Assembly (NCBI RefSeq): GCF_004296935.1
Contig: NZ_SCVH01000034.1
Location: forward strand, 1-53,679
Reading direction: 5' to 3'
Length of the DNA stretch: 53,679 nucleotides
Source of the DNA: Reyranella sp.
GTDB lineage: Bacteria > Pseudomonadota > Alphaproteobacteria > Reyranellales > Reyranellaceae
The notes under the pieces were generated by a model that searched no databases, had not been told where the DNA came from, and saw nothing but the letters and a program-made list of their open reading frames with translations. How positions within the stretch are numbered: position 1 is the first letter of the stretch; every line of letters begins with the position of its first letter. The translations under genes were made by a program, and so were the position numbers. Below are positions 33,263-42,292 of this stretch, piece by piece.

Positions 33263-35494
33263 TTATGCGAGATGAATGAACGAACGGCCTTCGGAGCGCA
33301 CCTGCACCTCGCCGATGACGACGCCGTCGATGCGATCGGCCATTTCGGCCGGCACTGCCGCCAGGAGTCCACCCGCGGTCTGGGGGTCGAACAGCAGCGG
33401 CAGCTTGGGATGACCCGCATGCGCGGCCATGCCCTCGATCAGGTGGCGGGCGCGCAGGTTTTCCGGTTGCAGTGAGCTGGCGAAGCCCTGGGCGAAGAGC
33501 TCGACGGCGCCATCGAGGGCGGGCAGGGCATCGAGATGGAGATCGACCGAGACCTCGTCGCCGCGGCCGGTGGCCCGAATCATCTCGGCGAGATGGCCGG
33601 CGAGGCCGAAGCCGGTGACGTCGGTGCAGGCATGGGCGCCGGCCGCGACCAGGGCGTCGGCGGCGGCGGACGAGGGCTGGCGCATCGAGGCCAGCGCCGC
33701 CGCGATCCAGGTGCCGCGCGCGCGCCCGCGCATGGCGGCGGCGAAGATCACGCCGGTGCCGAGCGGCTTGGTGAGCACGAGCCTGTCGCCCGGCTTCAAG
33801 CCGCCCTTGCGCAAGGCGCGGGCCGGGTCGACCAGGCCGTTCACCGAAAAACCCAGCGCCGCTTCAGGGCCTTCGCCGGAATGACCGCCGATCAGGGCTG
33901 AGCCCGCATGGTCGAGGATGCGGCGTGCACCCGACAGCATCTGGAAGAGATCCTCCTCCATCAGCCGTTCGGCGGCGGCGGGGACGACCGCCAAGGCCAG
34001 CGCGCTGTGAGGTTTCGCGCCCATCGCCCAGACGTCGCCCAGCGCGTGGACCGCCGCCACTTCGCCGAAGACGAAGGGATCGTCGATGAAGGTACGGAAG
34101 AAGTCGACCGACTGGACCAGCGCTTTTCCCGCCGGCACTTCGATCATCGCGGCGTCGTCGGGTGCGTCGAGACCGATCGTGACGCTTGATCCGGGCGAGG
34201 GGCCGAGGCGGGCCAGCACGCGGGTCAGGACTCCGGCGCCGACCTTGGCGCCACAGCCGCCGCAGCGCATGCCGATGTCGGCCAGCAGGCGCCTGGCCTC
34301 GACATCGGCCAGCGCCGGGTCGGGCGGTGCCGCGCGTGCGCCCATGTCCATCGGCTTGGCCGGCGGCTCGCGATACATGCGCATCCACTTGCGGTCGATA
34401 TGGTCCTTCCACCGCCAGACCCACGCACCTTCGACCGACCAGGCGCCGCGGGTCGCCAGCGCGCGGCCGTCGCCGGTGCCGATGATCGAGAGATACCGGC
34501 GTTGCGGCGTGAACGGCTCCGGTTCCTGGCCGAGCAGCGCGCGTCGCAGGTTCTTCGCGAGAGGCGGGCCCTGGCGGACCGCGAACACGCCGGCCTTGGG
34601 GCGGGGATGGGCCAACACGGTGGCGCAATCGCCGACCGCGAAGATGTTTTCGTCGCCGGTCGTGCGCAATGTGTCGTCGACGGCGAAAAAGCCGCGGCCG
34701 TCGAGCGCGAGGCCGGTCCCGGTGAACCACGGCGAGGCACTGGCCTCGGTGACGACGAAGACATCGTCGACCTCCAGCCGCTCGCCGCCCTCGAGATGGA
34801 CCACGCCGCGCTCGATCGCCGTCGTCGATGACTTCTCGAGCAGCCGGATGCCGCGTGCGGCCAGGATCCTGCGCATCGCCTTCTGCGCCGAGGTGGCATT
34901 GCCGGCCAGGATGTCGCCGCGCGTGACGAGGGTGACGCTGATTGCGGCCTCGCGCGCGATCTGGCGCAGGCGATGATCGATCGCCAGCGCCAGCTCGACG
35001 CCGCCGGCACCGCCACCGATCACGACGATACGGAGCGGCGCACGCCGGTCTTTCATGCGCTCGACGAAGGCAAGCCAGCGCCGGCCGAGCTCCGCGATGG
35101 GCTTCACCGGCGTTGCGTGTTCGGCGGCGCCGGGAATGGCGTCGAGGCTGGGGGCCGCGCCGACGTCGATCGACAGCAGGTCGTAGGAGACCGGCGGGCG
35201 GTCCTTCAGCAGCACCCGGCGGTTGGCGCGATCGAGGCCGATGGCCTCGGCCTGGATCAGGCGCGCGCCGGTCCAGGCCGCGAGCCGGGCAAGATCGATG
35301 TGGCATTCGTCGAAGGAATAGTGGCCGGCGACGAAGCCCGGGATCATGCCGGAGTAGGGCGTCTCGATGTCCCGGCCGATCAGGGTCAGGCGGACCCCGG
35401 GCATCGGCGTCATGCCGAAGCTTTTCAGCACATGGACATGGGCATGGCCGCCGCCAACCAGCACGAGGTCCTTGAGGAGGGGCGCAGCCTGCAT
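33263..35494 (-). CDS. selD: Selenide, water dikinase fused to an NADH-dehydrogenase-like flavoprotein
   Basis: This 743-residue fusion has two parts. Residues 1 to about 380 form a pyridine-nucleotide-disulfide oxidoreductase domain of the NDH-2 type, with VLVGGGHAHVHVLKSFG, VVIGGGAGGVELALAID and FAVGDCATV. From about residue 400 a SelD domain follows, with the catalytic loop GMRCGGCGAKVG, where the cysteine and lysine match the essential pair of E. coli SelD. TDVTGFGLAGH and FDPQTAGGLL are also present. SelD makes selenophosphate; the flavoprotein half may reduce selenium for it. No selA, selB, selC or selU is in the window. The start lacks a strong ribosome binding site. Confidence 0.9.
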   Translation of the reverse strand: MQAAPLLKDLVLVGGGHAHVHVLKSFGMTPMPGVRLTLIGRDIETPYSGMIPGFVAGHYSFDECHIDLARLAAWTGARLIQAEAIGLDRANRRVLLKDRPPVSYDLLSIDVGAAPSLDAIPGAAEHATPVKPIAELGRRWLAFVERMKDRRAPLRIVVIGGGAGGVELALAIDHRLRQIAREAAISVTLVTRGDILAGNATSAQKAMRRILAARGIRLLEKSSTTAIERGVVHLEGGERLEVDDVFVVTEASASPWFTGTGLALDGRGFFAVDDTLRTTGDENIFAVGDCATVLAHPRPKAGVFAVRQGPPLAKNLRRALLGQEPEPFTPQRRYLSIIGTGDGRALATRGAWSVEGAWVWRWKDHIDRKWMRMYREPPAKPMDMGARAAPPDPALADVEARRLLADIGMRCGGCGAKVGAGVLTRVLARLGPSPGSSVTIGLDAPDDAAMIEVPAGKALVQSVDFFRTFIDDPFVFGEVAAVHALGDVWAMGAKPHSALALAVVPAAAERLMEEDLFQMLSGARRILDHAGSALIGGHSGEGPEAALGFSVNGLVDPARALRKGGLKPGDRLVLTKPLGTGVIFAAAMRGRARGTWIAAALASMRQPSSAAADALVAAGAHACTDVTGFGLAGHLAEMIRATGRGDEVSVDLHLDALPALDGAVELFAQGFASSLQPENLRARHLIEGMAAHAGHPKLPLLFDPQTAGGLLAAVPAEMADRIDGVVIGEVQVRSEGRSFIHLA

Positions 35495-35597
35495 CCCGAC
35501 TCGTATAACCGATCGGGCATCCTACTGGTACAATGCTAAAAAATATTGTATATCAATAGATTATATATCTTTCTTATATTGATTTCGGAGCCTCTTC
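35495..35597. promoter_or_regulatory. AT-rich divergent promoter region
   Basis: This 103-bp gap between divergent selD and the membrane protein gene contains an exceptionally AT-rich core (about 35535-35583) in an otherwise high-GC window. It includes a 7-bp inverted repeat, ATCAATA (35552-35558) and TATTGAT (35577-35583). Several TATA-like hexamers occur on both strands, so I cannot assign single promoters. CGGAG sits just before the ATG at 35598. Confidence 0.5.
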
Positions 35598-37127
35598 ATG
35601 GCCGTCACTTCCGGCCTCTCGGTTTCCCGCGACTTTCACGACGGCGCCCTCGCGGCGCTGAAGCCACGCTCGGCCTGGGCGTTGTCCTGGCCGCTCGCGC
35701 TCGGGATGGTGCTGTTCGTCTTTCTCGCCAACGCCGAGGGCCTGCCGCTGCTCGGCGATCCCGACAGTCACTGGCACATCGCGGTCGGCAACTGGATGCT
35801 GGCCCATGGGACCGTGCCGACCGTCGACACCTTCTCCTTCACCTTCGCCGGCCAGCCGTGGATCGCCAAGGAGTGGCTGTCGCAGCTCCTGATGGCGCTG
35901 GCCTTCAACATCGGCGGCTGGGGCGGCGTGACCGTCCTGTCGGCGGCGGCCATCGGCGTGAGCTTCGCGCTGCTGCTGCGCCTCCTGCTGCGCGACCTCA
36001 CGCCTTTGCCCGCGGCCCTGTTCACGCTCGCGGCCATCGTGATGACGGCGCCGCATTTTCTGGCGCGGCCGCACCTGCTCGCGTTCCCCGTCATGCTGTG
36101 GTGGGTGGCCGGCCTCGTCCGCGCGGTCGAGCAACGCCGCGCGCCCGAGCCGCTGCTGCTGCTGGCGATGCTGCTGTGGGCCAACCTGCATGGCGGCTTC
36201 ACCCTGGGCCTGGTGCTGTGCGGCGCCTTCGCGCTCGACGCCGTGGTCGGTGCGCGCGATGCGGTGGAGCGCAAGGCGCTGTTCGTCGCCTGGGCGAAGT
36301 TCGGCGTGGCCTCGGGGCTGGTGGCCTGCATCACGCCCTACGGCCCCGAATCGATCCTGGTGACATTGCGCATCTTCGGTCTCGGCGAGACGCTGGGCAT
36401 GATCTCGGAATGGAAGTCGCCCGATTTCCAGAGCCAGCCGATGCAGGAGCTGATCCTGCTGGTGGCGCTCTATGCCGCGCTCTCGCGCGGACTCAAGTTG
36501 CCGCTGGTGCGCCTGCTGATCGTGATCGGCCTGGTCCATCTCTATCTGCGCTACGCCCGCAACGCCGAGCTGCTGGCGATGTTGCTGCCGCTCGTCGTGG
36601 CGCCGCCGCTGGCACGGCAATGGCCGTCGCTGCGGCCCGATCCCGACGCGACGGGCGGAAGCCTTCTCGTCCAGCGGATGCGGGCGCTCGCCCGTCCCGC
36701 GGGCCACGCCGCCTTGGCGCTCTGCTTCGCGGCGGTCGCGCTCTATGCCGCCGGCCTGGTCAAGCTGGGCGGCGTCACGCCGCCACCGTCGACGATGCCG
36801 CAGGCGGCGCTCGATTATGCCAGCGAGGCCGGTCTCAAGGGCCATGTGCTCAACCACTACAATTACGGCGGCTACCTGATCCGGGCCGGTGTGCCCACCT
36901 TCATCGACGGCCGTGGCGAACTCTATGGCGGCGAGTTCATCAGGCGCTTCGCCGACGTGGTGAACCTGCGCGGCGAGGAGTCCCTGGAGCAGATGCTCGA
37001 ACGCCATGCGATCGAGTGGACGCTGTTTCCCAGGAACCAGCCGGCCAACAAACTGCTCGCCCGGCTGCCGGGCTGGCGGCAGGCCTACACCGACGAGTCC
37101 TCGACCATCTTCGTGCGCGACCGCTAG
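35598..37127 (+). CDS. Polytopic membrane protein, possibly GT-C glycosyltransferase-like
   Basis: This 509-residue protein has about ten transmembrane segments between residues 30 and 400 and a soluble C-terminal tail. Early on it shows GDPDSHWHIAVGNW, an acidic/histidine loop after the first membrane helix, in the place where GT-C glycosyltransferases carry their catalytic acidic pair. The tail has HVLNHYNYGGYLI and PTFIDGRGELYGGEF, a pattern shared by a widespread uncharacterised bacterial family. I do not recognise a proven function. A role in transferring a sugar from a lipid carrier is an inference from the loop and topology. Confidence 0.7.
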   Translation: MAVTSGLSVSRDFHDGALAALKPRSAWALSWPLALGMVLFVFLANAEGLPLLGDPDSHWHIAVGNWMLAHGTVPTVDTFSFTFAGQPWIAKEWLSQLLMALAFNIGGWGGVTVLSAAAIGVSFALLLRLLLRDLTPLPAALFTLAAIVMTAPHFLARPHLLAFPVMLWWVAGLVRAVEQRRAPEPLLLLAMLLWANLHGGFTLGLVLCGAFALDAVVGARDAVERKALFVAWAKFGVASGLVACITPYGPESILVTLRIFGLGETLGMISEWKSPDFQSQPMQELILLVALYAALSRGLKLPLVRLLIVIGLVHLYLRYARNAELLAMLLPLVVAPPLARQWPSLRPDPDATGGSLLVQRMRALARPAGHAALALCFAAVALYAAGLVKLGGVTPPPSTMPQAALDYASEAGLKGHVLNHYNYGGYLIRAGVPTFIDGRGELYGGEFIRRFADVVNLRGEESLEQMLERHAIEWTLFPRNQPANKLLARLPGWRQAYTDESSTIFVRDR

Positions 37128-37134
37128 CTTCGCG

Positions 37135-37878
37135 CTAGCTCTTGAGCACGATCCAGGTGCAGTGGCCGATCGCACAGAGACGGCCCTGCTCCGTATAGAG
37201 TGCCGTGCCTGAGTAGAGCTTGCGGCCCTCGGCGCCGATGCGCCAGCCGACCACGGCGCAGCGTTCGCCGACCCTGGGCCGATCCAGCACCTTGGCCGTC
37301 ATGCGACCGGTCAGCGCCGGCCGCCAGTCGTCGGGATCCTGGGCTGCCCAGGCGCCGGGACAATCGAGGGTGCCCCAGAGATACTCCGGCCCGATGCGTC
37401 CCGCCGCGTCGGCATGCGCGGCATGGGGCAGGTAGCAGGAGAGCGAGCGGCCAGGACCAGGGCCATGCGTGCCGAGCACCCGCAGCCCATCGCCGACAGC
37501 ACGGCCGCGACCGCACACGAGACACCAGTGGAAGTCGCTGTCCTCGGGACTTCCACCTTCTTCGCCGCGGCGCATGACGTCTGCCCAGTCGGCGGGCGGC
37601 GGCGGCGGTTCCAGATGATCGACCGAGCCGGCGCGCGCCTCGCAGAGCAGCGTCTCGCCGTCGTGGAGCAACAGCGCGTCGCCGTCGCGGCTCACCTGGA
37701 GCGGCGTGTCGATCGGGATCGGCGCCCGCAACGTGATCTCGACGGCACCGTCGCCGCCGAAGGCCCGCGTAAACCGGCCGGCCAGCACGCCGCCGACATA
37801 GCCGCCGTTGCCCGACAGGCGCGGGCCGTTGAAGCCGGGTTCGATGATGAGTGTTTCGGTGATGAGCGTGTCGTCCAC
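37135..37878 (-). CDS. Hotdog-fold thioesterase-like protein
   Basis: The 247-residue product starts VDDTLITETLIIEPGFNGP and contains GNGGYVGGVLAGRF, which resembles the central helix of hotdog thioesterases. CLVCGRGRAVGDGL in the middle has two cysteines (CxxC) with a following GDGL, as in a family of uncharacterised thioesterase-like proteins. The GTG at 37878 is chosen because GGAGG lies 6 nt upstream; the longer upstream frame has no such site and low-complexity content. It converges on the membrane protein gene. The substrate is unknown. Confidence 0.65.
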   Translation of the reverse strand: MDDTLITETLIIEPGFNGPRLSGNGGYVGGVLAGRFTRAFGGDGAVEITLRAPIPIDTPLQVSRDGDALLLHDGETLLCEARAGSVDHLEPPPPPADWADVMRRGEEGGSPEDSDFHWCLVCGRGRAVGDGLRVLGTHGPGPGRSLSCYLPHAAHADAAGRIGPEYLWGTLDCPGAWAAQDPDDWRPALTGRMTAKVLDRPRVGERCAVVGWRIGAEGRKLYSGTALYTEQGRLCAIGHCTWIVLKS

Positions 37879-37984
37879 GTGCTTCCTCCGCGGCGCGGAA
37901 CGTGGCGCGCACATGCGGAGAATGCAAGCCTGCCGGCCCGTCGGGCGGCTTGCGTCGGGGCGGGCGCTCGTCGAGGTTGGGTCG

Positions 37985-39196
37985 ATGGGATCGATCATGC
38001 CTTGGGCGCTGGTGGCGCTGTGTTTTGCCCTGGGCGTCGCGAGTCGGTCGATCAGCGACACTTTCGTGGTGTTCGTGCCGGCCCTGCAGCAGGCCTTCGA
38101 TGCCCACCGCGGCTCGGTCACCCTGATCTACAGTTTCGCCCTGCTGGTCGGCGGCATCGCGGCACCGATCGCCGGATGGATCGTCGATCGCTTCGGCCTG
38201 CGCACGCTTACGATCGTCGGCGTGACGGCAGCGACGCTCGCCACGGCCAGCGCCTCGCAGGCGACCGAGCTCTGGCATCTCTATCTCGGCCTCGGCGTCG
38301 TGATGGGTTTCGCCGGCGCCTCGCTCTCCGGCGTGCTGAGCTCCTCACTGCTCGGCCGCTGGTTTCCGGCCAGGCGGCTGGGCGTTGCACTGGGCGTCGC
38401 CTGGTCGGCCTCGGGCGTGGGCGCCATGGGGATGTTCCCGCTGGCGCAGCATCTGATCACGACGGAAGGCTGGCGCCACGCCTACATCGTCTTCGCCGTC
38501 ATGAGCGCGCTGTTCATCCCGCTGCTGGTTTTCCTGCCGTGGGCGCGGATCGAACGCGGCGCGCCGGGCCTGGCGCCGCAGCGCGCGGCGGCCGACCGCG
38601 GCCCGACCGTCGGCGAGGCGGTGCGGGCGTGGCCTTTCTGGGCGCTCACCTCGTCGTTTGCCCTCACGTCGGTCGGTATCTTCTCGTTGGTGCCGCAGAC
38701 GATGGTCTATCTGCTGGAGCGCGGCATCGACGGGCCCTATGCCGCCCGCGCGCTCGCCGTCGCAGGCCTGCTGACGCCGCTCGGCATGGTCGGCTTCAGC
38801 TGGCTCGCCGACCGTGGCGGCCGGCGCCTCGCGGCGCTGCTCGCCTATGCCTGCTCGATCGCCGGAGTTGGTGCGCTGGCGCTGGTCGACGGGCCTCAGG
38901 ACGATCCCTGGCTCTGGCTCTACGTGCTGCTGTTCGGCGGCAGCATGGGCTCGCGCGGCCCGATGATCTCCACGCTGGCGACGCTGCGCTACCGCGGCGC
39001 CCACTTCGGCCGCATCTACGGCCTGATCGGCATTGGCATGGGCCTGGGTGGCTTCCTCGGCGCCTGGATCGGCGGCGTATTGCACGACCTGACCGGCGGC
39101 TATACGGCGGTCATGGTCCTGTCGGTGGCGGCCCTCGCGCTCGCCGCCGCCTCGCTCGGCTCCGAGGCCGGCGCCCGCGAACGTCTCGGTCGCTAG
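37985..39196 (+). CDS. MFS transporter
   Basis: This 403-residue major facilitator has about twelve transmembrane helices. The loop between helices 2 and 3 reads GWIVDRFGLRTL, the canonical MFS signature, repeated in the second half as SWLADRGGRRL. The first part resembles the oxalate/formate and monocarboxylate group. GAGG precedes the ATG at 37985; an ATG at 37997 is an alternative. It is divergent from the thioesterase-like gene by 106 bp. The substrate is not predictable. Confidence 0.87.
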   Translation: MGSIMPWALVALCFALGVASRSISDTFVVFVPALQQAFDAHRGSVTLIYSFALLVGGIAAPIAGWIVDRFGLRTLTIVGVTAATLATASASQATELWHLYLGLGVVMGFAGASLSGVLSSSLLGRWFPARRLGVALGVAWSASGVGAMGMFPLAQHLITTEGWRHAYIVFAVMSALFIPLLVFLPWARIERGAPGLAPQRAAADRGPTVGEAVRAWPFWALTSSFALTSVGIFSLVPQTMVYLLERGIDGPYAARALAVAGLLTPLGMVGFSWLADRGGRRLAALLAYACSIAGVGALALVDGPQDDPWLWLYVLLFGGSMGSRGPMISTLATLRYRGAHFGRIYGLIGIGMGLGGFLGAWIGGVLHDLTGGYTAVMVLSVAALALAAASLGSEAGARERLGR

Positions 39197-39205
39197 AGGG
39201 TCGCT

Positions 39206-40366
39206 CTAGAGAATGGCCGCGTGCACCAGATTCGCCACCTGGTCGAGCCGCTTGCTGTGCCAGGGATCGGGGATGCGGTTGTTGGTGATGTAGGCGAAGG
39301 ACACGCCGGAATCGGGGTCGCCCCAGCAGTAGGAGGTGCCGACGCCGCCATGGCCGAAGGCGCGCGGGCTGGCGAAGCCGCCGAGGCCACGGACATTGTC
39401 GGTCGTGCCGCGCAGATGCGGCCCCAGGCCGCGATGCATGGGCATGCCCATGAACTCGTCGACCCGGTCGCCGGTGTGGTTGCGGATGGCGTATTGCAGC
39501 AGGCGCGGCGAGACGATGCGCCGGCCGGCAAGCTCGCCGCCGTTCAGCATCATCTGGTAGAGCGCGACCATCGCGCGGGCCGTGGCGTAGCCGCCGGCGC
39601 CCGGCGCGCCGCTCTTGCGCCAAGCCGCCGAGTTGTTGTCGGCGAGCGGACGTGAGCCGCCGCCAGCGGGAAGAGGCTCATGCATGTCGGCGGCGCGGCC
39701 GAATTCGCTTTCCGGCAGGCCGACATAGAGTTCGCGGCCGAGTCCCAGCTTGTCGCAGACCGTCTCGCGGATGACGTCGCGGAAATCCTTGCCGGTCAGC
39801 GCCTCGATCAGCACACCCAGCGTCCAGTGTGCGCTCTGGCCATGATAATGGACCTTCGATCCCGGCGACCATTCGAGCGGGAAGTCGCAGACGACCTCGC
39901 GCAGCCGCTTGTGGTCGGCCCAGGCATCGGGCCCGACGACGGCATTGGGATAGCCCGCCTGATGGGTGATCACCTGCAGCACGGTGATGTTGCCCTTGGC
40001 GTTCTTGGCAAACTCCGGCACGTGGTCGGCGATCCTGTCGGAGAAGGAGAACAGGCCGCGCTCGGCCAGCGTCCACAGGGCGACGGCGGTCACCACCTTG
40101 GTGTTGGAATAGAGCAGCCACAGCGTGTCATCGGCCGCGGCGCGCGGCTTGGGCTCGGTCGCGGCCTTGCCGAAGCTCTTGAACAGGCCGAGCTTGCCGT
40201 GGCGGGCGAGCGCGATCTGACAACCGGGATAATGACCCTCGGCGATGTGTCGTTCGATCAAGGCCGTCAGTCGATCGATCTGCTCCAGGCGAAAGCCCAG
40301 GGACCCGAGGTCGGCCGGCGGCAATGGAAATCCCGTCGCCGGCTGCGTGTGGATGGTGGTGTCCAT
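39206..40366 (-). CDS. Serine hydrolase of the beta-lactamase/class C family
   Basis: This 386-residue protein belongs to the beta-lactamase-related serine hydrolases (EstB-type esterases and D-aminopeptidases). The nucleophile motif SxxK is SNTK in LLYSNTKVVTAVALW (about residue 89). The second-motif tyrosine is in VHYHGQSAHWTLG, and a late HGG-type motif appears as GHGGVGTSYCWG. No signal peptide is seen, which favours a cytoplasmic esterase over a true beta-lactamase. The ATG at 40366 follows GGGGGAG; the longer upstream frame is not credible. Confidence 0.85.
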   Translation of the reverse strand: MDTTIHTQPATGFPLPPADLGSLGFRLEQIDRLTALIERHIAEGHYPGCQIALARHGKLGLFKSFGKAATEPKPRAAADDTLWLLYSNTKVVTAVALWTLAERGLFSFSDRIADHVPEFAKNAKGNITVLQVITHQAGYPNAVVGPDAWADHKRLREVVCDFPLEWSPGSKVHYHGQSAHWTLGVLIEALTGKDFRDVIRETVCDKLGLGRELYVGLPESEFGRAADMHEPLPAGGGSRPLADNNSAAWRKSGAPGAGGYATARAMVALYQMMLNGGELAGRRIVSPRLLQYAIRNHTGDRVDEFMGMPMHRGLGPHLRGTTDNVRGLGGFASPRAFGHGGVGTSYCWGDPDSGVSFAYITNNRIPDPWHSKRLDQVANLVHAAIL

Positions 40367-40535
40367 AGGCTCCCCCAGAAGGTTCCCGCGTGTGGCGACT
40401 ATATTATGCCTGGATGGCATGTCGATGACCGTGCCACCGACATATTGTGTTTCCGAAAAACTTTGCCACAATGCGCGCCATGTTGGACCGAATGGACTTT
40501 CCGAGTAGTCCCTGCCAACGGCCGCGGGGCTAGCC

Positions 40536-41099
40536 GTGACGCCGGGCCTTGAGTCCTGCCACGCGCTGGTGCTCAACGCCGATTTTCGGCCTCTTTCGTA
40601 TTTTCCACTGTCTATCTGGTCGTGGCAGGACACCGTCAAGGCGGTGTTCCTCGACCGGGTCAGCGTCATCTCCGAATACGAGCGCAAGATCCACAGCCCG
40701 TCCTTCGAGATGCGGCTGCCGAGCGTCATTGCGCTGAAGGAATACGTGCCGGCGGCGCGGCGGCCGGCGTTCACGCGGTTCAACGTCTTCCTGCGCGACC
40801 GCTTCCATTGCCAGTATTGCGGTGGCGACTTCGCCACCAACGTCCTCACGTTCGACCATGTCGTGCCGAAGTCGCGCGGCGGCCGCACGAGCTGGAGCAA
40901 CGTCGTCACCGCCTGCAGCCCGTGCAACCTGCTCAAGGGCAATCGCCTGCTGCAGGAGAGCGCCATGCACCTGCAGCGCCCGCCGGCCGAGCCGACGACG
41001 CAGCTGTTGCAGGAAAACGGCCGCGCCTTCCCGCCCGGCTACCTGCACGAGAGCTGGCGCGACTTTCTCTATTGGGACAGCGAACTCGATCAGAACTAA
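40536..41099 (+). CDS. HNH endonuclease family protein
   Basis: This 187-residue protein has an HNH domain: CQYCGG (about residues 91-96), then LTFDHVVPKSRGG with the catalytic DH, and VVTACSPCNLLKGNR with the second zinc CxxC pair. The N-terminal part (ALVLNADFRPLSYFPLSIWSWQDTVKAVFLDR) is typical of a conserved housekeeping subgroup found across Proteobacteria rather than of restriction enzymes. The GTG at 40536 is used; its ribosome binding site is weak. The biological target is unknown. Confidence 0.87.
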   Translation: MTPGLESCHALVLNADFRPLSYFPLSIWSWQDTVKAVFLDRVSVISEYERKIHSPSFEMRLPSVIALKEYVPAARRPAFTRFNVFLRDRFHCQYCGGDFATNVLTFDHVVPKSRGGRTSWSNVVTACSPCNLLKGNRLLQESAMHLQRPPAEPTTQLLQENGRAFPPGYLHESWRDFLYWDSELDQN

Positions 41100-41127
41100 G
41101 CACGTTCATACGTGCTGGCGGGCGGCA

Positions 41128-41166
41128 GCGCCTTCACAGCGGCTTGGTTACAAGCCGCGAAGGCGC
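41128..41166. repeat. Long hairpin between convergent HNH and coq7 genes
   Basis: Two nested perfect inverted repeats, GCGCCTTC/GAAGGCGC outside and GCGGCTTG/CAAGCCGC inside a 4-nt GTTA loop, give a near-continuous 16-bp stem. A smaller hairpin AGCACG/CGTGCT (41099-41116 region) precedes it. No T run follows, so it may act as an RNA-end stabiliser or as a Rho-assisted bidirectional terminator. Confidence 0.6.
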
Positions 41167-41201
41167 GGGAGCCCGCTCGCTTCAGAATGAATCTCGGTGC
41201 C

Positions 41202-41777
41202 TCAGACGCGCGTCGACAGCCAGATGGCCAGGCGCGAGCCTGCCTTGATGGCGGCGGTCAGCGGCCCGTAGGCCGGCGCCTGTTCGGCGCCTGCGGCCAG
41301 CGCCTCGTCCCTGTGCTCGATCTCCTCGGCGCGGAACGTTTCTATGGTGCCGCGCAGCTCGGCCTCGTCGTCGCCGAGTGCCGCGGCTTGGCCCGCGTAG
41401 TGCTCGTCGATCGTCTCCTCGACTGCCACGGTGCAGGCCATCGCGGCCTTCTCGCCCATCAGCGCCGTGGCGGCACCGAGCGCAAAACCCGCCACGCTCC
41501 ACAGTGGCGTCAGGAGCGTCGGCCGCACGCGGCGCGCCACCAGCAGGCGGTCGAATTCCTTGTTGTGGCGGCGTTCGGCCCGCGCCATGGCGGCGATCTT
41601 GCGGCTGGCCTCGCCATGGCCGCGCCCGGTCCAGCGAAGGGCCGCGAGCTGGCCTTCGTAGATGCGCACGGCGCCGAATTCGCCGGCCTGGTCGACACGG
41701 ATCGTGCGCTCGACGAAGGTGCGGGCGTCGGGGTCGCCGGGATTGCGGTTCTCTGCAGTCTTCTGGGCGGTCTTCAT
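41202..41777 (-). CDS. coq7: Demethoxyubiquinone hydroxylase (COQ7 type)
   Basis: This 191-residue di-iron protein hydroxylates C6 of demethoxyubiquinone. The carboxylate-bridged iron ligands are visible in RVDQAGEFGAVRIYEGQ, ERRHNKEFDRLL, AVEETIDEHYAGQ and EEIEHRDEAL, the ExxH pattern of the COQ7 family. COQ7 rather than UbiF is usual in Alphaproteobacteria. The ATG overlaps the dsbB stop (ATGA). The much longer frame upstream runs through dsbB and is not used. Confidence 0.93.
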   Translation of the reverse strand: MKTAQKTAENRNPGDPDARTFVERTIRVDQAGEFGAVRIYEGQLAALRWTGRGHGEASRKIAAMARAERRHNKEFDRLLVARRVRPTLLTPLWSVAGFALGAATALMGEKAAMACTVAVEETIDEHYAGQAAALGDDEAELRGTIETFRAEEIEHRDEALAAGAEQAPAYGPLTAAIKAGSRLAIWLSTRV

Positions 41778-42283
41778 GTGCGCACGCGGCTCCAGCGGAA
41801 GACGGCCGAGCCCAGCACGAAGGCAAGGGCCGCGGACAGGAACGCATTCCAGCCGGCCATCGAGAGGCCCCACAGCGACCACACGGTCTCGTCGCAACGC
41901 ACCATCCTGGCGCCGAACAGGTATTTCTTGAGCTGCTCCGTCGAGAGGCCGCGCGGGATGTTGCCCGAACAGGTTTGCGGGCCTTCCCACCAACGGTATT
42001 CGACGCCGACATGGAAGACGCCGATGGCCGAGGTGACGAGCAGGGCGGTGATCGCCGTGAGCGCGAACACCAGCGCCAGGCGCGGCCAGGCGAAGGAGGC
42101 TGCGGCAAACAGGCCGGTTGCGACGGCGACCATGTGCGGCCAGCGCTGCCAGTGGCACATCTCGCAGGGTGCCAATCCCATGCCGTACTGGAAGTACAGC
42201 GCCCCCCCCAGCAGTGCACCGCTGCCGAGCGCCGCCAGAAGACCGACCAGGCTGGGCAAGGGGAGGCGGTGGGGGGAGGCCAT
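41774..42283 (-). CDS. dsbB: Disulfide bond formation protein B family
   Basis: This 169-residue membrane protein has four transmembrane helices. It carries the DsbB cysteine pair CEMC (about residues 40-43) after the first helix and a second periplasmic pair at QTC and VRCDE (about residues 104 and 129). DsbB reoxidises DsbA by passing electrons to ubiquinone, which makes the coupling to coq7 functionally sensible. It lies 9 bp after yqaA on the same strand. Confidence 0.88.
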   Translation of the reverse strand: MASPHRLPLPSLVGLLAALGSGALLGGALYFQYGMGLAPCEMCHWQRWPHMVAVATGLFAAASFAWPRLALVFALTAITALLVTSAIGVFHVGVEYRWWEGPQTCSGNIPRGLSTEQLKKYLFGARMVRCDETVWSLWGLSMAGWNAFLSAALAFVLGSAVFRWSRVRT

Positions 42284-42292
42284 GGAGCTTTC

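Noticed and set aside
33864-35306. 480-codon minus-strand frame inside selD
   Set aside because: It is an alternative frame of the selD fusion, extremely arginine-rich and without motifs.
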